Origin: Acinetobacter johnsonii CIP 64.6 | GTDB taxonomy: Bacteria > Pseudomonadota > Gammaproteobacteria > Pseudomonadales > Moraxellaceae | Length of the DNA: 39,472 nt | NCBI RefSeq assembly: GCF_000368045.1 | Contig: NZ_KB849234.1 | Span: 331,620 to 371,091, forward strand | Reading direction: 5' to 3' | Part shown: piece after piece, positions 34,054 to 39,472 of the stretch | Position numbering within the stretch: position 1 is the stretch's first letter | Layout of the letters: each line of letters begins with the position of its first letter | Made by a program: the position numbers and the translations under genes | The notes under the pieces: generated by a model | Database searches by the model: none | What the model was told of the DNA's origin: nothing | Seen by the model: only the letters and a program-made list of their open reading frames with translations

Positions 34054-34752
34054 ATGTTTGCATCACCTTTAAAAACCATCATTTGCTTAGGCGTCATGGG
34101 AACATTATTCACAGGCTGTGCCACCAAAACCCTGATGACCAAAGACAATAAAAGCTATACCCGTACCAACAAAGTGACCTTGATCGAAGACCAAGTGGTG
34201 GCTTTTGGCAAACCTGCTCAGCCTCTGCCGAATTTACCTGCGCATAGTTTAGTGATTGCAGGGCAGCAAAAAAGTTATGTATTGACCCAAGGCGGGCCTC
34301 AATTTGTCAGCTTGATTGGGAAACTGGACCCGAAAAATATTCAAGTTACCCGAGAACTAAGTTTCTATTCAGAAAAGAATGATGGTCATTTTACAGGAAC
34401 ACTACCACTGTCTTATGTGAAGCTCAAAGAAGACATCAGCAAAAAAGATCTAGAATTTTTTATTGAAAATGGCGCGAAGGAATGTTCAAGTTCCAGCGAT
34501 GAACGCATGTTTGCGCAGCGTTTCTGTTTTGAGATCAAACTGGCAGGTGTGGTCTACCCTGCCGCGAACAATTTAGCGTCTTTAAAAGCCTTGAGTAAGC
34601 CTTATCAGGTAAGCATTTATACCCATCAAGAGGAAAGTTATAAATCGAAGTCAGGCATGAATCCTTTTGAAAAATTAGTGCTGCTGCCTTTTGCCGTCGC
34701 AATTGATGTGGTCAGTCTACCCTTCCAAGCGGCCGATAAAATTTTTGATTAA
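34054..34752 (+). CDS. Putative lipoprotein (232 aa)
   Basis: An exported lipoprotein of unknown function. Residues 1-21 form a signal peptide, and the lipobox LFTGC places the lipidated cysteine at residue 22 (CATKTLMTK). The rest has mixed polar character with a hydrophobic, possibly amphipathic C-terminus (LVLLPFAVAIDVVSLPFQ). CGGAG lies 7 nt before the ATG at 34054; a start at 34036 is in frame but lacks a site. It is monocistronic between tehB (divergent) and a terminator. Confidence 0.8.
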   Translation: MFASPLKTIICLGVMGTLFTGCATKTLMTKDNKSYTRTNKVTLIEDQVVAFGKPAQPLPNLPAHSLVIAGQQKSYVLTQGGPQFVSLIGKLDPKNIQVTRELSFYSEKNDGHFTGTLPLSYVKLKEDISKKDLEFFIENGAKECSSSSDERMFAQRFCFEIKLAGVVYPAANNLASLKALSKPYQVSIYTHQEESYKSKSGMNPFEKLVLLPFAVAIDVVSLPFQAADKIFD

Positions 34753-34757
34753 GACAA

Positions 34758-34800
34758 TAACAGTACAGCGCCTAGAACGAATCAGGCGCTGTGCTGTTTT
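34758..34800 (+). terminator. Terminator after the lipoprotein gene
   Basis: The stem ACAGCGCCT (34765-34773) / AGGCGCTGT (34784-34792), loop of 10, extends by four more pairs (34761-34764 with 34793-34796, one of them a wobble), then TTTT. Confidence 0.75.
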
Positions 34801-34809
34801 GTGAAGGAT

Positions 34810-35082
34810 TTAAATTAAGAGCTCGCCCATCAACCAAGCCATATACTTTTCTTTGTCCATAAAGTCAGGCGCATTGCCCGTATCTAGACTGAAATACTGT
34901 TGGTTGAACTGAATCACGATTTGTTCGGTGTGGTGCCAGTCTTCAATCATTTTGAAATATTGGTTGAAGAAAAAACGATTCTTCCCCCAGTTGCTTAAAC
35001 GTTCTAATTTTGGATAGTTTTTATTTTCTACAAACTCACTATACACATGCTGAATATCATCAAAAACGTGTATGGTTCTCAT
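34810..35082 (-). CDS. Hypothetical protein (90 aa)
   Basis: I do not recognise it. It is a small soluble protein rich in aromatic residues (NWGKNRFFFNQYFKMIEDWHH) with no signal peptide. AGGTGA lies 3 nt before the ATG at 35082, which supports translation. It is convergent with the lipoprotein gene. Confidence 0.65.
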   Translation of the reverse strand: MRTIHVFDDIQHVYSEFVENKNYPKLERLSNWGKNRFFFNQYFKMIEDWHHTEQIVIQFNQQYFSLDTGNAPDFMDKEKYMAWLMGELLI

Positions 35083-35154
35083 GACTCACCTGCCTGCACT
35101 GAAAAGTCGTCATCGTTGTGATGCTTTTACTCTAGCAGCCAATTTTGAACAAGA

Positions 35155-35183
35155 GATGACAGTCCGCTTACACGACTGTCATC
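35155..35183. repeat. Hairpin between two hypothetical genes
   Basis: A perfect 9-bp inverted repeat GATGACAGT (35155-35163) / ACTGTCATC (35175-35183) with an 11-nt loop, just past the stop of the 249-aa gene. No U-run follows on the minus strand, so it may be a weak terminator or an RNA-stability element. Confidence 0.45.
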
Positions 35184-35194
35184 TTTGCACGGTG

Positions 35195-35944
35195 TTATAA
35201 CTTCTGTTCCACCTCTTTTTGGGTCTGTTTTTCGACCTGCTGCATTTGGCTATTCAGTGCCAAAATCTCTTTATACAGCGCATTAAACTGCTGTAGTGGT
35301 GCATCTTCATAAAACATAAAGGTGTTATTTTTCTTTTCCCATTGGTTATTTTTTAGCACCAAGAAAATTTGATCCGCCTTGGCTAAATTCTGTTGTTCAA
35401 GACTAAACAGGCGGGTGGCTTCATGGCTTTTTTCACTGGCTTTCATGCTGTCAGTCAGTTGATGGCGGAACCGCGCAGATATTGCTAAATCTTTGGCCTG
35501 AGCAATGGCCTCTTTTTGACGTTGTTCAACCTGCTGTGCATAGCTCTCAACAACGGCATGTACATCTTTCAGCATTTGCTCCGTTTCAGCATAATTGTTC
35601 TTTTTGTCTTTGCTTAATCGGTCAATATTTAAAAACTGATCCCAATTTAAGGCTTTTAAATCTCGCAGATATTGATTACGCGCTTCGGCATTTTGCAGCA
35701 TATGACTGAGCACAAACTCCGCCATAATTTGATAGTCACCTGTCAGACGTGGGTCTTTTACATCGACTTGAATCGGTGTGGTCCAATCTTGAGCTTGTTT
35801 GTAAATTTGTTCGGTCTTTTCATACAGCACCGTTTCATAGCTTTGTAGCTGCTGCTGCTCTTTTTGTTGTTGAGAATACTGATAAAACATCCAACCAAAA
35901 ACGGCACTGGTCGCAAGAACTAAAATCAACACGATACGTCGCAT
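35195..35944 (-). CDS. Hypothetical membrane-anchored coiled-coil protein (249 aa)
   Basis: The product has a single N-terminal membrane segment (RRIVLILVLATSAVFGWMFYQY, broken here after 22 residues is its natural end) and a long Gln/Glu/Lys-rich, helical periplasmic part with predicted coiled-coil stretches (QQVEQRQKEAIAQAKDLA; SQMQQVEKQTQKEVEQKL). Function is unknown. The start at 35944 has GAGG 9 nt upstream; an ATG at 35962 in frame adds 6 basic residues. Confidence 0.7.
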   Translation of the reverse strand: MRRIVLILVLATSAVFGWMFYQYSQQQKEQQQLQSYETVLYEKTEQIYKQAQDWTTPIQVDVKDPRLTGDYQIMAEFVLSHMLQNAEARNQYLRDLKALNWDQFLNIDRLSKDKKNNYAETEQMLKDVHAVVESYAQQVEQRQKEAIAQAKDLAISARFRHQLTDSMKASEKSHEATRLFSLEQQNLAKADQIFLVLKNNQWEKKNNTFMFYEDAPLQQFNALYKEILALNSQMQQVEKQTQKEVEQKL

Positions 35945-36089
35945 GTTCAGCTTCCTCTTCATTTCTTTTCATCATAGCAAATAAAGGCACATGATCAATA
36001 TTTCAACATGTTATCGAGATTTGAGGACGCTAAGGCCGTACCACTCCCCAAGTGGATGAGGAATGTACTGGCGATAGAATTAGGAAGTA

Positions 36090-36605
36090 TTATTTCGCTG
36101 GAGCTGTTCTCGGTTGCTGACTATTCTGTTGAATCCCTTGCATAAAATTCCGATCAATCTGCCCAATCGAAATTTGTTCACGGGCAATTTGTACATTGGT
36201 CGCATTACGGTCAATGCCAAACGGCTGCAACATGATATACAAGCCTTCAGTTGGATTAGACGACTGCAAACCAGCGGCAATGTTTAAGACATGTTCACGT
36301 AACAAAGGAGGCACAGAATTTAGATCTGCAGTGACCGCAGGTGGCAAAATATCGATGTTTTGAGTAATGGTCGGATCGACCACAAAAGACTGTGCATCAT
36401 CCTGCAACTGAACTATACGGTGCTGCAAGGCTTTACGAATATTTTCATCCTGTTGATAAGGAATCACACCCGTTTCAGCACGTAGCTCTGATTCCGCCAT
36501 GGTTTTAAAAGTCGGTAGACTCACGATCTCACCATTGGCTTGCAGCAAAGTCGGCATAAAAAGAAGAGCGTAACAAAAAACGGGAAGAGAATTTAAAAAT
36601 TTCAT
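36090..36605 (-). CDS. Hypothetical exported protein (171 aa)
   Basis: A signal peptide (about residues 1-23, FCYALLFMPTLLQA, cleavage near LQA-NG) precedes a soluble Gln/Ile/Pro-rich periplasmic domain (VVDPTITQNIDILPPAV; LNIAAGLQSSNPTEGLYIML). No known domain is recognised. GGGA lies 7 nt before the ATG. Its C-terminus is disordered (QQNSQQPRTAPAK). Confidence 0.72.
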   Translation of the reverse strand: MKFLNSLPVFCYALLFMPTLLQANGEIVSLPTFKTMAESELRAETGVIPYQQDENIRKALQHRIVQLQDDAQSFVVDPTITQNIDILPPAVTADLNSVPPLLREHVLNIAAGLQSSNPTEGLYIMLQPFGIDRNATNVQIAREQISIGQIDRNFMQGIQQNSQQPRTAPAK

Positions 36606-36841
36606 AAAACAATCCCAAACGATAAGAGATATAAAAAGGCATGCCCAAACTGAGCGCCTTAACCCTATTGTATATTTTTCGATCTTTATGCTGCGTAGTT
36701 GTCAGATAAACGGTCAAGCCCAGAGAGTTCAACTGATTGAATCCATAGCGAAACCGCTTTTTTTCATGGCCCTGCTTTAAATTTTATAACTCATCCCCAT
36801 CATTTCCTTAATTGCTCTTTTTACTATTTTTGAGAAATCCC

Positions 36842-37531
36842 ATGCGTGTAGATATTTGGTCAGATGTTGTTTGTCCTTTTTGTTATATTGGCAAAAAACG
36901 TTTAGAAGCGGCGGCTGAACAAGCTGGTGTTGAATTGGAAGTGCACTGGCACAGTTTTGAACTGGATCCAGATGCGCCAGTACGCCAAGAAATTTCGAAC
37001 TCAGAACGTCTCGCACTAAAATATGGTCGCACAGTCGCTGAAGTGGAAGAGATGCAACGTAATATTGCCAAAATGGCTGCGGAAGAAGGCATTGAATTTA
37101 ACTGGGAAAATGCCAACTCAGGCAACAGTTTCAATGCACACCGTATTATCCACCTTGCTCAAAGCCATGGTTTAGGCAATGAAGCTGAAGAAGCCTTTTT
37201 CTTTAGCTATATGACACAAGGCTTACCAATTGGTGAACGTGAAACCATTGAAGATGTGGCCTCTCGTATTGGTTTAAACCCAGTTGAAGTAGATGATGTG
37301 CTGGATTCTGACCAATACGCAGATTTCGTGAAGTTTGACCAAGAAGTGGCGCGTGAACAACTGAAAGTAACGGGTGTACCTTTCTTTGTTTTCGATCAGC
37401 GTGTGGCTTTAGCGGGTGCGCAGCCGCGTGAAGTATTCTTACAAGTCCTTGAAAAAGCACAAATGCCGGCAGAAGAAAATAATGCGGCACAGTGTTCAGA
37501 TGAGTCTTGTGAAACACCAAAACAATCATAA
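36842..37531 (+). CDS. DsbA-family oxidoreductase, FrnE type
   Basis: A thioredoxin-fold protein of the DsbA/FrnE/HCCA-isomerase group. The 229-aa product starts MRVDIWSDVVCPFCYIGKKR, with the redox motif C11-P-F-C14, the family helical insertion, and the cis-Pro loop VTGVPFFVFDQRVALAGAQP. An extra cysteine pair lies at the C-terminus (CSDESC). It has no signal peptide, so it should act in the cytoplasm, unlike true DsbA. The start at 36842 has GAG 7 nt upstream; the frame is open to 36812. Confidence 0.88.
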   Translation: MRVDIWSDVVCPFCYIGKKRLEAAAEQAGVELEVHWHSFELDPDAPVRQEISNSERLALKYGRTVAEVEEMQRNIAKMAAEEGIEFNWENANSGNSFNAHRIIHLAQSHGLGNEAEEAFFFSYMTQGLPIGERETIEDVASRIGLNPVEVDDVLDSDQYADFVKFDQEVAREQLKVTGVPFFVFDQRVALAGAQPREVFLQVLEKAQMPAEENNAAQCSDESCETPKQS

Positions 37532-37575
37532 GGATACTGGTTTCAGACTTTAACTGAGCCCTACCCATAGATGAG

Positions 37576-37602
37576 AAAATCCCCGACCTGCGGGGATTTT
37601 TT
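37576..37602 (+). terminator. Terminator after the FrnE-type gene
   Basis: A perfect 10-bp stem, AAAATCCCCG (37576-37585) with CGGGGATTTT (37591-37600), loop ACCTG, runs into T6. It lies between this gene and convergent dodecin and may serve both. Confidence 0.9.
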
Positions 37603-37626
37603 ATAGGTTAAAAAACTGACTTGTCT

Positions 37627-37827
37627 TTAATCGACCAAGAAACTAATTTTAAGATTGACCCGATATTCTACAATTTGGTTGTCCTTAATCACCACTTTTT
37701 GTTCATTGATCCAAGCACCTTGAACATTCTTCACCGTCTCAGTGACTTTTGCGATCCCTGTCTGAATCGCATCTTCAAAACTTTTCGAACTGCTTGAATT
37801 GACTTCTACCACTTTTGCAATGGCCAT
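37627..37827 (-). CDS. Dodecin family protein
   Basis: Dodecins are dodecameric flavin-storing or buffering proteins. The 66-aa product matches the family over its whole length: MAIAKVVEVNSSSSKSFEDA, IQTGIAKVTETVKNVQGAW with the flavin-stacking tryptophan, and VEYRVNLKISFLVD. AGGACAAACAG ahead of the ATG can act as a binding site. It is monocistronic. Confidence 0.9.
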   Translation of the reverse strand: MAIAKVVEVNSSSSKSFEDAIQTGIAKVTETVKNVQGAWINEQKVVIKDNQIVEYRVNLKISFLVD

Positions 37828-38285
37828 CTGTTTGTCCTCAGCTATTGTTGTTTTTGCCTGTTCATCTTAGGTGAATTTTTAATCAAAAATAGATGACTTA
37901 AACATTCCACAGCAAAAACTTACACAGTATGCACAATCAAAAGACTTTAAAATGGTGAATATTTACACAATTAATCATGTAACCCTAAGTCCTTTTCAGG
38001 TCTCATTTCAGACAAAAAAAACCTACTTTCAAGATTCGTATCAAACTTGAAAATCTAAATTTTCACTTTAAATTTAAACAGCTTAGCGCTGGAGCAAAAA
38101 CTCTATATTAGCCTAGAGTATTTATTCTAATTTGTTGTTTTTTAACAATAAATGAACTCACCATTCATCTTTTACTGGTCTAAACCAGCGCTTAAATCGA
38201 TCGTTTTTTGATATTATTCATGCGAAATTTATCTTTTTAAAACTCCCAGTCTCCTTAGTGAGACCTCCTTTTTAGAGGAAATATC
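37828..38285. other. Intergenic region with structured leader before a small secreted peptide
   Basis: A 458-nt A/T-rich region. Two copies of an 8-mer in inverted orientation, AGCGCTGG (38085-38092) and CCAGCGCT (38185-38192), lie 100 bp apart. Right before the 53-aa ORF are a hairpin GTCTC/GAGAC (38249-38253, 38260-38264) and a possible CCTC (38264-38267) / GAGG (38275-38278) pairing that would cover the ribosome binding site. A TATTAT element near 38211 could be a -10 box. Confidence 0.45.
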
Positions 38286-38447
38286 ATGAACGCTGTTAAA
38301 TATGCTTTGGCTGTCGCTGTAATGGCTCTTTCTGCAACTGTTTCTGCACAAGTTGTTTTTGTTCCAGATTTTCCTGTAAAAAAACCAGCAGATACTCAAA
38401 CGGCAACGGCTGATGCTCCTGCGGCTGCACCACATCAAGAAGCGTAA
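38286..38447 (+). CDS. Small secreted peptide (53 aa)
   Basis: Found by direct translation: ATG at 38286, TAA at 38445-38447. Residues 1-21 are a textbook signal peptide (MNAVKYALAVAVMALSATVSA, cut here at 20 plus A), predicted cleavage after A21. The mature 32-residue chain is Pro/Ala/Thr-rich and lacks cysteine: QVVFVPDFPVKKPAD then a disordered Ala-rich tail. GAGG lies 7 nt before the ATG, and a strong terminator follows 18 nt after the stop, so this is a discrete transcription unit. Function is unknown; nothing similar is known to me. Confidence 0.75.
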   Translation: MNAVKYALAVAVMALSATVSAQVVFVPDFPVKKPADTQTATADAPAAAPHQEA

Positions 38448-38464
38448 TTTACGCTGACTTGGTC

Positions 38465-38497
38465 AAAAATAGGCAATGTTGATTGCCTATTTTTTTT
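38465..38497 (+). terminator. Terminator after the 53-aa peptide gene
   Basis: The stem ATAGGCAAT (38469-38477) / ATTGCCTAT (38482-38490) with loop GTTG extends by A-T pairs and runs into T7. A strong intrinsic terminator for the small gene. Confidence 0.9.
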
Positions 38498-38717
38498 GCC
38501 CAAAATTGCAAAGAACTGACAAAAAATTTCAGCTATGAACCCTTAAGGGCAAAAATATTTACTTCAATCTGTGCTGAAATCGAAATTATCTACATTTTTC
38601 ACTACCCTTTTCTCGTATCGAGAGCAGAATAATTTTTGCCTATTTACTCTTTTCTAATTATGATCAAACAAGAAGACCCAATTCCAAAACCAATAAATTA
38701 AATGCACTCAATAGCAC

Positions 38718-38903
38718 ATGCCTATGCAAAATTTACAAGCCCTCATCCAAGGTCGTATTACACCCCAAGCCATTGACCTTGATCAATTGATTGCGTTTGC
38801 ACAGCAGTATACGCAGCCGACTTCTGCCGAATATAAATTACTTGAACTGGCCATCAATATGGTTTTAGCAAGCTACTTGGAACAAGCACAAAAACAACTT
38901 TAG
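38718..38903 (+). CDS. Hypothetical small protein (61 aa)
   Basis: An unrecognised, predicted all-helical soluble protein (MPMQNLQALIQGRITPQAID; LELAINMVLASYLEQAQKQL). No clear Shine-Dalgarno is visible; an internal ATG two codons later (38724) is possible. It lies 10 nt upstream of the next gene on the same strand, suggesting an operon. Confidence 0.55.
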   Translation: MPMQNLQALIQGRITPQAIDLDQLIAFAQQYTQPTSAEYKLLELAINMVLASYLEQAQKQL

Positions 38904-38913
38904 AGTTCAGCGC

Positions 38914-39472
38914 ATGAAAGCAATCGAAAAAGCAATGCTGATCAAAGAACTGCATCAATTGATTGATGGTTTGGAACATCAACCTCTGTCTTTTTTTGAA
39001 ATTGCGCGCTCGAAAAAACGTATTCGCGAAATTTTTGCACTCTGTGATGAACCCATTTTTCAAAAACAACTCGAAGCCTATAAGGCACTGACTCAGCCTC
39101 AAGCGGCGGCTGAACGCTGGATACAGCAAAGCCCCTACCAGCATGCCTACATTGGACTGTTTCAATATGAGTCTGCTTTAACTGATGCCTTAAAACACCA
39201 GACATCTTTCGCATGGGGTGTTGTATATAAATCAGGTTTAGGTTGGCAAATTGCTTTTCAAAACACCCCAGCTACACTGTATAGCAGCCCATGGCACATA
39301 AAGTTTGAGCACGCTTACCAATGGTTTTTGAGCCATGCACAAAATGCTCAACAACCCGAGAACGTACCTTTTCTCACAACATCTGAAACATCCATAGAAG
39401 TTGCAGAAGTTGCAGAAGTTGCAGAAGTTGCAGAAGTTGCAGAAGTTGCAGAAGTTGCAGAAGTTGCAGAAG
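38914..39472 (+). CDS. Hypothetical protein with EVA tandem repeat, truncated by window end
   Basis: The open frame from ATG 38914 (MKAIEKAMLIKELHQLIDGL) runs to the window end without a stop, at least 186 codons. The first about 160 residues look like a soluble globular domain (SPYQHAYIGLFQYESALTDA; SFAWGVVYKSGLGWQIAFQ). A low-complexity Glu-Val-Ala repeat then begins, from the 9-nt tandem array. No family is recognised. AGAG lies about 9 nt before the ATG. The C-terminus is outside the window. Confidence 0.7.
   Translation, partial: MKAIEKAMLIKELHQLIDGLEHQPLSFFEIARSKKRIREIFALCDEPIFQKQLEAYKALTQPQAAAERWIQQSPYQHAYIGLFQYESALTDALKHQTSFAWGVVYKSGLGWQIAFQNTPATLYSSPWHIKFEHAYQWFLSHAQNAQQPENVPFLTTSETSIEVAEVAEVAEVAEVAEVAEVAEVAE
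39397..39472. repeat. 9-nt tandem repeat (GAAGTTGCA), 8.4 copies to window edge
   Basis: Eight identical copies of GAAGTTGCA plus GAAG run to the last base. Each unit encodes Glu-Val-Ala in frame with the gene that contains it, so copy-number changes would alter protein length without a frameshift. Confidence 0.97.

Overview
The window looks like chromosomal DNA of an Acinetobacter species. Signs are the A/T-rich codon use, the gene content and order (tRNA-fMet/tRNA-Leu(GAG)/secG/tpiA, pilBCD-coaE, fadBA in the Moraxellaceae style), several small proteins that look genus-specific, and an IS30-family element with the size (1087 bp) and ends I associate with ISAba125. No database search was possible, so the species is not assigned.

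Layout. 1-1.4 kb: two tRNAs, secG and tpiA, all on the minus strand. 1.7-6.1 kb: the type IV pilus assembly genes pilB, pilC and pilD followed by coaE. 6.1-8.3 kb (minus): an EamA-type permease, rlmB and ppnP. 8.7-11.5 kb (plus): recN, then the overlapping pair yqgE-ruvX. 11.6-14.9 kb (minus): a three-gene aromatic-acid-type efflux operon (FUSC/AaeB-like, DUF1656/AaeX-like, HlyD/AaeA-like), divergent from an IclR-family regulator at 15.4 kb; a 12-bp direct repeat lies between them. 16.1-25 kb: alkB, an ABC exporter, an unknown small protein, pgsA, a thioesterase, uvrC, a DUF2185 protein, a PH-domain membrane protein and an LpxO-like lipid A hydroxylase. 25.4-28.7 kb: fadB-fadA, the fatty-acid beta-oxidation complex. 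28.7-32.9 kb: a visibly A/T-richer accessory segment between fadA and tehB. 32.9-39.5 kb: tehB, several envelope or hypothetical proteins, a FrnE-type DsbA protein, dodecin, a 53-aa secreted peptide found by eye, and a gene running off the right edge through a 9-nt in-frame tandem repeat.

The most interesting part is the 28.7-32.9 kb segment. It carries a two-gene module on the minus strand: a PD-(D/E)xK-type nuclease (DUF4297/Cap4-like N-terminus) whose end overlaps by ATGA the start of a HerA/DUF87-type ATPase. This is the architecture of nuclease-HerA antiphage systems. The ATPase gene is broken twice. A complete 1087-bp IS30-family element (30241-31327) with an intact DDE transposase is inserted in it and flanked by a perfect CTC target duplication; taking out the IS and one CTC copy restores a continuous frame. 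Independently, an in-frame TAA (29999-30001) lies 22 codons after the P-loop. The nuclease reading frame is intact. The window therefore seems to hold a recently decayed antiphage system rather than a working one.

Secondary points are the direct repeat beside the IclR gene, the EVA-coding minisatellite at the right edge, and the leader with possible Shine-Dalgarno masking ahead of the 53-aa secreted peptide.
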